A stretch of DNA of 64,000 nucleotides, taken from assembly GCA_947632355.1 (NCBI GenBank), contig CANROY010000002.1:3943-67942 (forward strand), in the 5' to 3' direction. This stretch comes from an uncultured Bacilli bacterium. GTDB lineage: Bacteria; Bacillota_I; Bacilli_A; RF39; UBA660. Made by a program: the position numbers and the translations under genes. Below are positions 8,229 through 17,513 of this stretch, one piece after another; within the stretch, counting starts at the first letter, position 1; each line of letters begins with the position of its first letter. Under the pieces are notes generated by a model that ran no database searches, was not told the origin of the DNA, and saw only the letters and a list, made by a program, of their open reading frames with translations.

Positions 8229-10055
8229 ATGGCAAAAATTATAGGTATCGATTTAGGTACAACAAATTCATGTGTAGCATACTTAGAGGGAGGTAAACCG
8301 GTTGTTATTGCAAATAGCGAAGGAAATCGTACAACTCCAAGTGTTGTTGCCTTTAAAGAAGATGGAGAAGAACTTGTAGGAGATAACGCGAAACGTCAAG
8401 CCGTTACCAATAAAAATACGGTTTCTTCTATCAAAAGAAAAATGGGTACTGATGAAAAAGTAGAGATTAATGGTAAAAAATATACTCCACAAGAAATCAG
8501 TGCAAAAATATTAATGAAACTTAAAAAAGACGCAGAAAGTTTCTTAGGAGATAAAGTTACAAAGGCTGTTATTACAGTTCCTGCTTACTTTAATGATGCG
8601 CAACGTCAAGCAACGAAAGATGCTGGTAAAATTGCAGGACTTGAAGTAGAAAGAATTGTCAATGAACCTACTGCTGCTGCTTTAGCTTATGGTCTTGATA
8701 AACAAGATAAATTACAAACCATTTTAGTTTATGACTTAGGTGGAGGTACATTTGATGTATCTATTCTAGAACTCGGTGATGGAATCTTCGAAGTTAAAGC
8801 AACCAGTGGTAATAACCATTTAGGTGGAGATGACTTCGATAATCGTATTATCGATTACTTAGTAGAAGAATTTAAGAAAAGTGATGGCATTGACTTATCA
8901 AAAGATAAAATGGCAATGCAAAGATTAAAAGATGCTGCTGAAAAAGCCAAAAAAGACTTATCTGGTATGACTTCTACCCAAATTAGTTTACCATTTATTT
9001 CTCAAAAAGAAGATGGACCAGTGCATTTAGAAATCAATTTAACCAAAGCAAAATTCGAAGACTTATGTCGTGACTTATTTGATTCAACTCTAGAACCTGT
9101 TCGTAATGCTTTAAAAGATGCGAAGTTATCGAAAAATGATATTAATCAAGTTATTTTAGTTGGTGGTTCTACTCGTATTCCATACATTCAAGAATTAGTA
9201 AAAAAAGAACTTGGTCAAGAACCTCATAAAGGTGTAAATCCTGATGAAGTTGTTGCTATGGGTGCTGCTATTCAAGGTGGTGTATTAACAGGAGAAGTTG
9301 AAGATATCGTACTACTTGATGTTACACCATTATCTTTAGGTATTGAAACATTAGGTGGTGTATGTACTGTCCTAATTCCAAGAAATACAACTATTCCAAC
9401 AAGTAAATCACAAGTGTTCTCAACCGCTGCAGATAACCAACCGGCTGTTGATATTCACGTACTACAAGGTGAAAGACCAATGGCTGCGGATAATAAAACT
9501 CTAGGAAACTTCCAACTTACCAATATTCCACCAGCACCAAGAGGAATTCCACAAATTGAAGTTAAATTCGATATTGATGCGAATGGTATCGTTAATGTTA
9601 CAGCAAAAGATTTAGGAACCAATAAAGAACAATCCATTACGATTCAATCTTCAACGAGTCTAACGGAAGAAGAAATTGATAAGATGGTAAAAGAAGCCGA
9701 GGCCAATAAAGAAGCCGATGAAAAGCGAAAAGAAGAAGCAGATGTCAGAAACAACGCAGACTCTATGATTTTCGCTACTGAAAAAGCCATCAGTGATTTA
9801 GGAGACAAAGTAGACGAAAAAGACAAGAGTGATGCCGAAGACAAAATGAAAGAGCTAAAAGAAGCTTTAGAAAAAGATGATATTGAAGACATCAAAAAGA
9901 AAACCGATGCTTTAAATGAAGTGGCTATGAAACTTGCTACCAAAGTTTATGAAGAAGCCGCAAAAGAGAATCAAAATAAACAAGAAGAAGTAAAACCAGA
10001 AGAAAAAGACGATAAAAAAGACGACGTTGAAGAAGCAAACTACGAAGAAAAATAA
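8229..10055 (+). CDS. dnaK: Chaperone DnaK (Hsp70)
   Basis: ATP-dependent Hsp70 chaperone. The N-terminal nucleotide-binding domain (residues 1 to about 360) carries the phosphate-1 motif IGIDLGTTNSCVAYLEGG, the VYDLGGGTFDVSIL phosphate-2 motif, and ILVGGSTRIPYIQ. The interdomain linker appears as DIVLLDVTPLSLGIET, followed by the substrate-binding beta domain and a charged helical lid. The acidic tail ends in EEANYEEK, a variant of the usual EEVKDDK-type ending. At 608 residues it has the size of Gram-positive DnaK, which lacks the 24-residue insert of proteobacteria. Ribosome binding site AAAGGTG. A hairpin follows the stop. Confidence 0.98.
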   Translation: MAKIIGIDLGTTNSCVAYLEGGKPVVIANSEGNRTTPSVVAFKEDGEELVGDNAKRQAVTNKNTVSSIKRKMGTDEKVEINGKKYTPQEISAKILMKLKKDAESFLGDKVTKAVITVPAYFNDAQRQATKDAGKIAGLEVERIVNEPTAAALAYGLDKQDKLQTILVYDLGGGTFDVSILELGDGIFEVKATSGNNHLGGDDFDNRIIDYLVEEFKKSDGIDLSKDKMAMQRLKDAAEKAKKDLSGMTSTQISLPFISQKEDGPVHLEINLTKAKFEDLCRDLFDSTLEPVRNALKDAKLSKNDINQVILVGGSTRIPYIQELVKKELGQEPHKGVNPDEVVAMGAAIQGGVLTGEVEDIVLLDVTPLSLGIETLGGVCTVLIPRNTTIPTSKSQVFSTAADNQPAVDIHVLQGERPMAADNKTLGNFQLTNIPPAPRGIPQIEVKFDIDANGIVNVTAKDLGTNKEQSITIQSSTSLTEEEIDKMVKEAEANKEADEKRKEEADVRNNADSMIFATEKAISDLGDKVDEKDKSDAEDKMKELKEALEKDDIEDIKKKTDALNEVAMKLATKVYEEAAKENQNKQEEVKPEEKDDKKDDVEEANYEEK

Positions 10056-10058
10056 AGA

Positions 10059-10086
10059 AAAGTTCTAGGAAAATAGAACTTTCCTT
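10059..10086 (+). terminator. Hairpin after dnaK, probable partial terminator
   Basis: A perfect 9-bp stem, AAAGTTCTA (10059-10067) with TAGAACTTT (10074-10082), is followed only by CCTTTT. The T run is weak, so it may attenuate rather than stop read-through into pepF and dnaJ, or it may protect the upstream mRNA. Confidence 0.55.
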
Positions 10087-10114
10087 TTGGTTCATATAGA
10101 AGGAGAAAAAAACT

Positions 10115-11908
10115 ATGCCAAAAAAACGTAAAGATTACTCTGATGAGATGAAATGGAATGTAAAAGATTTATTTGCAATAGAAGAAGATTTTGAAAACGA
10201 ATTCAAAGCCTTAGAGCAAGAATTACCTAAGTATAAAAAATACCAAGGTCATATCTTAGAGAATGCTAACAATTTGTATGAGGTATTAACACTCGATATG
10301 GACGTTAGCAAGCGTTTAGAAAGACTTTATATTTATGGACATATTCAAAATGACCAAGATACTACGGATACACATTATCAAACCCTTTATGGTCGTGTAG
10401 CAAAATTAAATGAAAAATATGTTTCTGCTGTGTCTTTTATTACGCCAGAAATCTTAAAACAAGAGTATTCTCTTATTGAAAAATATATAGAAGAAAATCC
10501 CAAATTAAAAGAGTATGAAAGATTGTTAAAAGAAATTTTCAAATTGAAAGAGCATACTTTAGGAGACAAAGAAGAACAAATTCTATCCGATTTATCTGCA
10601 AGTTTTAGTACACCGGATGATGTGTATTCTGTCCTATCCGATGCGGATTTAAAATTTGGATTTATTAAAGATGAAAATGGAAAAAAAGAAGAATTAACTG
10701 AAAAAAGTTATCGTAAATTTATTGAATCTCCAAATCGTTCTGTTCGAAAACGTGCTTTTCAACAATTATATAAAACGTATGGTGATTTTAAAAATACCTA
10801 TGCTTCCTTATTAATGAGTGAAGTAAAAAATAATAATAAAATTGCAAGTGTACGTGGGTATGAAAGTGCCTTAAACGCTTCTTTATATAGAAGAGATATT
10901 CCCGAAGAAATTTATACGAATTTAATTACAACGGTGAAAAAAAATATAGCGCCTTTATCTAAGTTTTGGAAATTAAAAAAACAAGCCCTACATTTAAATT
11001 CTTTCCATATTTATGATACGTTTGCTCCGATTACCAAAGAAGTACAAAAAAAGTATACGATAGAAGATGCAAAAGATTTATTATTAAAAAGTTTATCCGT
11101 TCTAGGACCTACTTATATTGAAGATTTAAAAAAATCTTTTGAAGAGGGATGGATTGATTTTCCACCAAATGATGGAAAAAGAAATGGAGCGTATTGTACT
11201 GCCTGCTATAGTGTGCACCCTTATGTTTTATTAAGCTTTGATGGCTCTTTAAATAATGTTTCTACTCTTGCTCATGAACTTGGGCATGCTATGCACTATT
11301 ATTACGCTTGTAAAAATCAAAAGTATCAAGACTATGCTTATTCTATCTTTGTTGCTGAAGTTGCAAGTCAAGTCAATCAAATTTTATTAAGTAAATATTT
11401 AATTGCAAATACAACGGATAAAGAGATGAAAAAGTATTTAATTGATGATTTAATTCAAGATTTTAAAGCAACCATTTATCGTCAAACGATGTTTGCGGAA
11501 TTTGAACGCACCATTCATGAAAAAGACCAAGAAGGAACTGTTTTAACACATGAAGAATTAAGTACTCTTTATTATCAGTTAAATAAAGAATATTTTGGTA
11601 AAAATATTGTCATTGATGATGTGATTCGTTATGAATGGGCGAGAATTCCTCATTTCTATATGAATTTTTATGTTTATCAATATGCAACTGCTTATGCAGC
11701 AGCGATAAAAATTGCTATGGATATTTTAAATCAAAAAGAAAATGCCGTTACGAATTATTTAGAATTTTTAAAACTAGGATGTACAAAAACTCCAATTGAA
11801 TCCTTAAAAGTAGCAGGAGTTGATATGTCCAAACCACAAACTTTGAATGAGGCATTTACTTATTTTGATGATTTAATTCAAGAATTAACAAAACTATATC
11901 AAGATTAG
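10115..11908 (+). CDS. pepF: Oligoendopeptidase F (M3 zinc metallopeptidase)
   Basis: Cytosolic peptidase of family M3B that degrades oligopeptides. The zinc site HELGH is at about residues 387-391 in STLAHELGHAMHYYYA, and the third ligand is in the following helix (FVAEVASQVNQILL). The long helical N-terminal region (Peptidase_M3_N-like, SDLSASFSTPDDVYSVL) and the C-terminal YQYATAYAAAI segment are typical. At 597 residues the length is normal. The ribosome binding site is AGAAGGAG. It sits between dnaK and dnaJ, 10 bases before dnaJ, which is an unusual place and suggests that peptide recycling is produced together with the chaperones. The preceding hairpin may lower its level. Confidence 0.95.
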   Translation: MPKKRKDYSDEMKWNVKDLFAIEEDFENEFKALEQELPKYKKYQGHILENANNLYEVLTLDMDVSKRLERLYIYGHIQNDQDTTDTHYQTLYGRVAKLNEKYVSAVSFITPEILKQEYSLIEKYIEENPKLKEYERLLKEIFKLKEHTLGDKEEQILSDLSASFSTPDDVYSVLSDADLKFGFIKDENGKKEELTEKSYRKFIESPNRSVRKRAFQQLYKTYGDFKNTYASLLMSEVKNNNKIASVRGYESALNASLYRRDIPEEIYTNLITTVKKNIAPLSKFWKLKKQALHLNSFHIYDTFAPITKEVQKKYTIEDAKDLLLKSLSVLGPTYIEDLKKSFEEGWIDFPPNDGKRNGAYCTACYSVHPYVLLSFDGSLNNVSTLAHELGHAMHYYYACKNQKYQDYAYSIFVAEVASQVNQILLSKYLIANTTDKEMKKYLIDDLIQDFKATIYRQTMFAEFERTIHEKDQEGTVLTHEELSTLYYQLNKEYFGKNIVIDDVIRYEWARIPHFYMNFYVYQYATAYAAAIKIAMDILNQKENAVTNYLEFLKLGCTKTPIESLKVAGVDMSKPQTLNEAFTYFDDLIQELTKLYQD

Positions 11909-11918
11909 AGGTGAATGT

Positions 11919-13052
11919 ATGAATAAAAAAGATTATTATGAGGTTTTAGGGGTTTCTAAAACGGCAAGTGATGAAGAGATTAAAAGAGCCTTTCGTCGTC
12001 TTGCAAAACAATACCACCCTGATGTCAATAAAGAACCGGATGCCGAAGCAAAATTCAAAGAGATAGGAGAAGCCTATGCCATTTTATCTGACCCAGAAAA
12101 ACGTCGTCAATATGACCAATTTGGTCATGCAGCTTTTGAAAATGGTGGAGCAGGATTTAGTGGCTTTGATATCAATGATATTGATTTAAGTGAAATCTTT
12201 GAAGACTTATTTGGTTCTTCTTTCGGTTCCGGATTTGGTTCGAATTTTGGATTTAATTTCGGCGGTCGAAATCGAGGAAATGCACCAACTAAAGGAAAAG
12301 ACCGTTTGGTTACGTTAAACTTAACATTCGAAGAAGCTGTATTTGGTTGTAAAAAAAGTATTCATCTTGATTTGAATGAGACTTGTCAAAAATGTGGTGG
12401 TAAAGGTGGTTCCAATGAAAAGAAATGTTCCAAATGTAATGGACGTGGAACCATTGTTATGGAACAAAAGTCTATGTTTGGTATTTTTCAAACTCAAACC
12501 ACTTGTCCGGATTGTGGAGGATCTGGCACGACATTTGAAAATGTTTGTAATGAGTGCCATGGAACTGGTTTTATAAAACAAAATAAAGAAATTGTTGTCA
12601 GTGTCCCTGAAGGTGTTGATACAGGATACCAACTACGTATTAGTGGTAAAGGAGAAGCCGGAAGAAATGGTGGACCAAATGGAGATATTTATATCGAATT
12701 CAATGTCAAAAAACACGATTTCTTTGAAAGACACGATGAAGATATTTATTTAGAAGTTCCTTTAACCATTTCAGAAGCTGCTCTTGGTTGTAAAAAAGAA
12801 ATACCAACGCTTGAAAATAATGTTATTCTTGAAATAAAAGCTGGGGCATCAACTGGAGATAAATTAAAATTAAAAGGGAAGGGAATTAAAGTACCAAACT
12901 CTTTACGTAAAGGAGATTTGTTTGTCATACTAAATGTTGTTACACCAACCAAATTAAATCGTAAACAAAAGAAATTATTAGAAGAACTTGCAGAAACCGA
13001 ATTAGATGATGAAGCTGTATTTAAAAATTTCAAAAAGTACTTAAAAAAATAA
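11919..13052 (+). CDS. dnaJ: Co-chaperone DnaJ (Hsp40)
   Basis: J-domain protein that stimulates DnaK ATPase. The J domain (residues 1-70) has the HPD motif in QYHPDVNKEPD. A Gly/Phe-rich stretch follows (SFGSGFGSNFGFNFGGRN). Four CxxCxGxG zinc repeats are present (CQKCGGKG, CSKCNGRG, CPDCGGSG, CNECHGTG), then the C-terminal substrate domains. At 377 residues it is a full type I DnaJ. The ribosome binding site is GAGGTGA. It is the last gene of the heat-shock unit. Confidence 0.98.
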   Translation: MNKKDYYEVLGVSKTASDEEIKRAFRRLAKQYHPDVNKEPDAEAKFKEIGEAYAILSDPEKRRQYDQFGHAAFENGGAGFSGFDINDIDLSEIFEDLFGSSFGSGFGSNFGFNFGGRNRGNAPTKGKDRLVTLNLTFEEAVFGCKKSIHLDLNETCQKCGGKGGSNEKKCSKCNGRGTIVMEQKSMFGIFQTQTTCPDCGGSGTTFENVCNECHGTGFIKQNKEIVVSVPEGVDTGYQLRISGKGEAGRNGGPNGDIYIEFNVKKHDFFERHDEDIYLEVPLTISEAALGCKKEIPTLENNVILEIKAGASTGDKLKLKGKGIKVPNSLRKGDLFVILNVVTPTKLNRKQKKLLEELAETELDDEAVFKNFKKYLKK

Positions 13053-13063
13053 GTGCTTTTTTA
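13033..13063 (+). terminator. Terminator of the heat-shock operon
   Basis: AAAAGTACTT (13033-13042) pairs with AAGTGCTTTT (13051-13060), ten pairs including one G-U, followed by T residues. The stem begins inside the last dnaJ codons. Confidence 0.8.
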
Positions 13064-13100
13064 TTTTCCTAATCATGAAAACAAGAAGGTTTCATAGACA

Positions 13101-13128
13101 TTGTAGATGTTTTTTGATAGAATAAAAT
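13101..13128 (+). promoter_or_regulatory. Possible trmB promoter
   Basis: TTGTAG (13101-13106), a 16-base spacer and TAAAAT (13123-13128), located between the dnaJ terminator and trmB. Confidence 0.45.
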
Positions 13129-13142
13129 AGAGGTGTATGCAT

Positions 13143-13781
13143 ATGCGATACAATGTAGTAAAAGGGGCTAGAGAAATTTTAGCAGATAGTTCCTATGTTA
13201 TACAAAATCCTGAAAAATATAAAAATAATTGGTCTAGTGTTTTTGGAAACAATAATCCTATTTGTTTAGAACTTGGTATGGGAAGAGGAATCTTTATAAT
13301 CGAAATGGCAAAAATGTACCCCAATAAAAATTTTATTGGTTTAGAATTAGATCCTTCTCAAACCGCAACAGCTATTAAAAACATTGGAACCAAAAAACTG
13401 AATAATTTAAAAATTATTTGTAGTGATGCAAATAACATCGTAGAGTATTTTGGTAAAGAAATTGATACCATTTATTTAACGTTTTCAGAACCATGGCCGA
13501 AAAAGCAAGATGAAAAGAAGCGATTTACCTCTCTAAACTACTTAAAACTCTATGATCGTATTTTTAGAAAAAATAAGCACATTATATTAAAAACAGATAA
13601 TAAAATACTTTTTGCAAGTTCTCTTGAAAATTTAAGTGAGTTTTGGTATACTTTTGATAAGGTAAGTTTAGACTTACATCATGATGAGCGAAATATACCC
13701 AATATTATGACCGATTTTGAAGTACAATATTATAAAGAGCATCGACCTATTTACTATGTTGATGCTAAATATAAAGATTAG
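13143..13781 (+). CDS. trmB: tRNA (guanine-N7-)-methyltransferase TrmB
   Basis: Methylates G46 of tRNA with S-adenosylmethionine. The SAM-binding loop is LELGMGRGIFIIEMA, the following acidic motif FIGLELD, and the family signature FSEPWPKKQDEKKRF corresponds to the usual D-PWPK-RH-KRR block, although Glu-Pro replaces Asp-Pro. At 213 residues the length is normal. Two in-frame ATG codons lie six bases apart. ATG 13143 is preferred because AGAGGTG is seven bases away, whereas 13137 would be only one base away. It is followed closely by an unknown gene. Confidence 0.95.
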   Translation: MRYNVVKGAREILADSSYVIQNPEKYKNNWSSVFGNNNPICLELGMGRGIFIIEMAKMYPNKNFIGLELDPSQTATAIKNIGTKKLNNLKIICSDANNIVEYFGKEIDTIYLTFSEPWPKKQDEKKRFTSLNYLKLYDRIFRKNKHIILKTDNKILFASSLENLSEFWYTFDKVSLDLHHDERNIPNIMTDFEVQYYKEHRPIYYVDAKYKD

Positions 13782-13793
13782 GATGTGGAAAAT

Positions 13794-14363
13794 ATGAATT
13801 ATGAAAATCGTGAAGAATTGAACGCATTTATAGAATGCAATAAAAAATTAAATGCTAAGAAATATGAGATTATCAAAGGACAATATCGTTTAAAATCTAA
13901 AGAAGATTATGAAGAACTTAAAAATTCTATTTTAACTTTAAATCAAGAATATACATCTTTTGAAAATGCAAATCCAAATCTCCATGCGAATCTTGGCAAA
14001 CATGATAGTAAACTATTTGGTAGTACTATGGCTTCTATTTTTGAAAACTTAGATGTTATATATAATGGTAGATGGGAAGAAGCTGATTTTGATAAAATTA
14101 AAAAGGCAATTCGTACGATTACAGTTTATCAAGAATTGGAATATCAATTAAGCATTATGCACCATTCTTCCTATGAAAAAGAAGAAGACGCTCCTATACA
14201 TTTAGATGCCAATGGTAATATGGTTGCTATTTCTGATCAAATAAAACATCAATTTGATTTTATAGTAGAGCAACAAAAGAAATTACAACCAAAATATGAA
14301 GAAGCACATGAATTTCTATTTGAAACAAGAATAGAAGAGAATACAAGTACCAAAACCATGTAA
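13794..14363 (+). CDS. Unknown helical protein after trmB
   Basis: A 189-residue, mainly helical, charged protein with no signal peptide and no membrane segment. ATG 13794 has AGGA about ten bases upstream. A GTG at 13785 is in frame but too close to it. Segments such as MNYENREELNAFIECNKKL and IKKAIRTITVYQELEYQL predict amphipathic helices. It lies 12 bases after trmB and is probably co-transcribed with it, ending at a strong terminator. No family is recognised. Confidence 0.7.
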   Translation: MNYENREELNAFIECNKKLNAKKYEIIKGQYRLKSKEDYEELKNSILTLNQEYTSFENANPNLHANLGKHDSKLFGSTMASIFENLDVIYNGRWEEADFDKIKKAIRTITVYQELEYQLSIMHHSSYEKEEDAPIHLDANGNMVAISDQIKHQFDFIVEQQKKLQPKYEEAHEFLFETRIEENTSTKTM

Positions 14364-14386
14364 ACTAGAAAAATCTAGTTTTTTCT
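14362..14386 (+). terminator. Intrinsic terminator
   Basis: AAACTAGA (14362-14369) pairs perfectly with TCTAGTTT (14374-14381) around an AAAA loop, followed by TTTT. It closes the trmB unit. Confidence 0.88.
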
Positions 14387-14438
14387 TTGCTTTTTTAAAT
14401 TTTTGTGGTAAATTAGTAAAGCAAAAGAAGGTATATAT

Positions 14439-15215
14439 ATGGAAACAGATTATAAGCAAATACTTGAAAAAAACGATATGTTTGAAAAATTTGTAAATGC
14501 TGTTATCAAAAGAGAAGATTTATATTCCTATATAAAATATATTGATTTTTATCATACAAGTTGGAATAATAATAATGAAATCTTTATGAGTTATAATCCA
14601 ATTACAAAAACGATTAATATTAATTGTAGTCAGTATGAAAATATAAAGCAAGAACAAAGTGCATTACTTTCTAATTTCTACTTTATTTCTCACTTTTTAC
14701 ATGAACTTTATCACGTAAAAGAAAGAAAAATAAGTGAGGAAGAAGATACTTTAAGGGCAAAATTATTAAGATTATGTTTTAAGAGAACAAAATATTTAGA
14801 AAAATTTAAACTGACAAATAATCCCGTAATCAAAAAGAAAGATACATTTATTTCTAAATATTTAAATTCTATTTATAACCATTATTATCTTTTTGATTTA
14901 AGTGAAAGACTTGCTTTTCTTTATTCCTATCAAATGGCTAGTGAACTAGCAAAATATATGGGTTTAAAAGAGTTTGAAAATTTTTGGAAATTAAAAGAAT
15001 ATGAATTTTATACGTTTTGGCGTACCCATAAAAGTCCAACCTTGTATTATTTAGAAAAGATATGTTCAAAACAAGAAATGAATCAAATAAAAGAAGAAAT
15101 AGAAAGTGTACAAATTCCTTTTGAAGAACGTTTACAATTAGGGTTAGAATTAACACCAAAAGAATTTGAAAGTGTATTAGAAAAGAAGATTGCACTAACA
15201 AATTCTATACACTAA
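14439..15215 (+). CDS. Putative zincin-like protein with HELYH motif
   Basis: A 258-residue cytosolic protein. The segment FISHFLHELYHVKERK contains HExxH (H88, E89, H92), the metal-binding pattern of many zinc peptidases, in a predicted helix. A later Glu in DLSERLAFLYS (about residue 155) could be the third ligand. The rest is helical and rich in Tyr, Lys and Glu. ATG 14439 has AGAAGG upstream and a TGGTAAATT extended -10-like element at 14406-14414. A peptidase role is inference from the motif only. The context between trmB and obgE gives no further hint. Confidence 0.65.
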   Translation: METDYKQILEKNDMFEKFVNAVIKREDLYSYIKYIDFYHTSWNNNNEIFMSYNPITKTININCSQYENIKQEQSALLSNFYFISHFLHELYHVKERKISEEEDTLRAKLLRLCFKRTKYLEKFKLTNNPVIKKKDTFISKYLNSIYNHYYLFDLSERLAFLYSYQMASELAKYMGLKEFENFWKLKEYEFYTFWRTHKSPTLYYLEKICSKQEMNQIKEEIESVQIPFEERLQLGLELTPKEFESVLEKKIALTNSIH

Positions 15216-15238
15216 AACTTCTTTTTTTAATGCGTTTA

Positions 15239-15247
15239 TGGTAAACT
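15239..15247 (+). promoter_or_regulatory. Extended -10 promoter element of obgE
   Basis: TGGTAAACT (15239-15247) has the TGn extension, 24 bases before ATG 15271. No convincing -35 box is visible. Confidence 0.5.
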
Positions 15248-15270
15248 ATAACTAGCAAAGAGGGATGCTT

Positions 15271-16545
15271 ATGTTTATAGATGAAACCATTATTAAAGTA
15301 ATTGCTGGTAAAGGTGGAGATGGCTGTACTTCTTTTCGTCGTGAAAAATATGTTCCTATGGGTGGACCGGATGGTGGAAATGGTGGAAAAGGTGGAGACA
15401 TCATTTTAGAAGTCGATAAGGGTCTTAAAACATTAGTAGATTTACGTTATAAAAAAGTGATTAAAGCTGATAAAGGAATTAATGGAAGTGGGTCAAATCG
15501 CCATGGAGCAAATGCAAGTGATATCATTTTAAAAGTACCTGAAGGAACAACGATTTATGATGCGGATACTAATTTAGTTCTTGCAGATTTAACGAAAGAT
15601 AAAGAAACGTTTGTTGTTGCTAAAGGAGGCCGTGGAGGACGTGGAAATAAAGCATTTGCGACCCATAACGAACCTGCTCCTAAATTTAGTGAACTTGGGG
15701 CTCCTGGGGAAGAAAGAGTAATTAAATGTGAATTAAAAGTTATGGCAGATGTTGGATTAATTGGTATGCCAAGTGTTGGAAAAAGTACCATTCTGAGTCT
15801 AATTAGTTCTGCAAAACCTAAAATTGCGAGTTATCATTTTACTACGTTAAATCCTAATCTAGGAGTCGTTAATTTAAAAGATGGTCGTAAATTTGTGATG
15901 GCTGATTTACCCGGTTTAATTGAAGGAGCAAGCAAAGGTGTTGGTTTAGGGCATCAATTCTTACGTCATGCTATGCGTACGAAAGTCCTTGCTCACGTTA
16001 TTGATATGGGTTCTTTTGAAGGAAGAGATCCTATAGAAGACTATGAAGCCATTCGCCATGAAATAGAAGCTTATAGCGAAAAATTAAAAAGAAAAAAAGA
16101 AGTTGTGATTGCGAATAAAATGGATTTAGAAGGGGCAGAAGAAAACTTAAAAAAATTCAAAAAAAAATATCCGGATATTCCAGTCTTCAAAGTAAGTGCA
16201 ATTAACAATATTGGTTTAGAAGATTGTTTAGAAAAAATTGCGGATTTGTTAGATACAATTACCGAAGAAGATTTATTTGATGAAAAAGAATACGAAAGTT
16301 ATATTGTCTATAAATTTCAAAATGAAAAACCTTATACCATTCGTAATGATAATGGCGTTTGGGTAATTGAAGGAAAAGAAATCGAAGATTTATTTCGTAT
16401 GACCCGTTTTACCGAGGATGAAGCTGTTTTACGTTTTGCTCGTAAGTTAAAAGGAATGGGCGTTGAAGACGAACTAGAACGAATGGGTGCAAAACGTGGT
16501 GATGAAGTGCAAATTCTAGATTATATCTTTGAATTTAAAGAGTAA
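15271..16545 (+). CDS. obgE: GTPase ObgE/CgtA
   Basis: Essential ribosome-associated GTPase involved in 50S assembly and stress control. The glycine-rich Obg fold covers residues 1-158 (GGPDGGNGGKGGD, KGGRGGRGNKAF). The G domain has G1 GMPSVGKST, G3 DLPGLIEGA and G4 NKMD. A C-terminal OCT domain follows (YIVYKFQNEKPYTIRND). At 424 residues it is the three-domain Gram-positive type. ATG 15271 fits the AGAGGG ribosome binding site; the in-frame ATG at 15265 is too close to it. Confidence 0.98.
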   Translation: MFIDETIIKVIAGKGGDGCTSFRREKYVPMGGPDGGNGGKGGDIILEVDKGLKTLVDLRYKKVIKADKGINGSGSNRHGANASDIILKVPEGTTIYDADTNLVLADLTKDKETFVVAKGGRGGRGNKAFATHNEPAPKFSELGAPGEERVIKCELKVMADVGLIGMPSVGKSTILSLISSAKPKIASYHFTTLNPNLGVVNLKDGRKFVMADLPGLIEGASKGVGLGHQFLRHAMRTKVLAHVIDMGSFEGRDPIEDYEAIRHEIEAYSEKLKRKKEVVIANKMDLEGAEENLKKFKKKYPDIPVFKVSAINNIGLEDCLEKIADLLDTITEEDLFDEKEYESYIVYKFQNEKPYTIRNDNGVWVIEGKEIEDLFRMTRFTEDEAVLRFARKLKGMGVEDELERMGAKRGDEVQILDYIFEFKE

Positions 16546-16562
16546 AAAACGAGGTATGGCTT

Positions 16563-17477
16563 ATGGATTCTGATTTAAAAATGATTAAGAAAAAGTATGG
16601 AGAAGAAATGGCTCACTTTTGTCGTGAGGAATTTCCAACCATTTTAGAACAAGAGGGTGTTTTAGCTAATTTGTTATTAAAATGGTTTGAACCTTCTAAA
16701 TTTTTATATAAAGATTTGCAACAAGAGGATTTGGAAATGGCTTTTAAAGATTTTATTTACAAGCAATTTGATCAAAAACGAGAAGAAAAAACCAATTCGA
16801 ATATAAAAACACCACAAGAATTACTAAGCGAAGCTGGTTATGACTTATATGAATGTAAAAGTGAAGAGGATATTCAAAGTTTTAAAAAATACTATGCTCC
16901 AAGGGAAGAACTTTGTACATTTAGAAAAAACGAAAATCGTTTAAAAAAATGTCATGTTTTCTTTGCGGTAAAGAAAAATGTAGATACAATTAAACGAGAA
17001 GATTTTAAAAAACCACAAAGACAGGACTTATATGGAACAAGTGTTATTAGTATTCAATTCGATCGTAATCCCTATCATATTTTATCCATTAAGAATCGAT
17101 ATAATCATACAGTTGATTATTGTGATTCTACTTTTTCCAATAATTTAGATAATATTATAGAAGGCTTAACTGATAGTTTTGTCAAACATTATGGTTTAGA
17201 GCAAAGTTTTGTGAATCAATTTGAAATACCATCATACGTACAAGATAGTAAAGGTAAATACTACAAATACAATTATGAAATCAATGCTGACTATTTTTGC
17301 CCAAATAATATTATTTTAAAACAACATGAACCAATACGATTACCAAAAGAACGTTATATTTTAGCAGATTATTTTGTTATTGATATGAAGGAAAATACAA
17401 TATCTAATTATGGATATGATAATGATAGTTTTCTAGAAATGTTTCAAGACAATCCTATCAAAAGAATTAATGTATAG
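16563..17477 (+). CDS. Unknown protein in frame with the following LRR gene
   Basis: A 304-residue cytosolic protein starting at ATG 16563, 17 bases after obgE, with a modest GAGG-type ribosome binding site. The N-terminal 60 residues are helical and acidic (EEMAHFCREEFPTILEQEG). The remainder is mixed alpha/beta and rich in Asn, Asp and Tyr. It contains HILSIKNRYNHTVDYCDSTF and a YKYNYEINADYFCPNN stretch. It ends at TAG 17475-17477, yet the same frame stays open afterwards into the leucine-rich-repeat gene. The pair may once have been one gene. No family is recognised. Confidence 0.72.
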   Translation: MDSDLKMIKKKYGEEMAHFCREEFPTILEQEGVLANLLLKWFEPSKFLYKDLQQEDLEMAFKDFIYKQFDQKREEKTNSNIKTPQELLSEAGYDLYECKSEEDIQSFKKYYAPREELCTFRKNENRLKKCHVFFAVKKNVDTIKREDFKKPQRQDLYGTSVISIQFDRNPYHILSIKNRYNHTVDYCDSTFSNNLDNIIEGLTDSFVKHYGLEQSFVNQFEIPSYVQDSKGKYYKYNYEINADYFCPNNIILKQHEPIRLPKERYILADYFVIDMKENTISNYGYDNDSFLEMFQDNPIKRINV

Positions 17478-17513
17478 GCTAAAACGAATAGTAAAATAGT
17501 TAAATTAGAAACC

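Noticed and set aside
12321..12632. ORFs of 103 and 66 codons within dnaJ on both strands
   Set aside because: They overlap the zinc-finger coding region of dnaJ in other frames and have no start signals.
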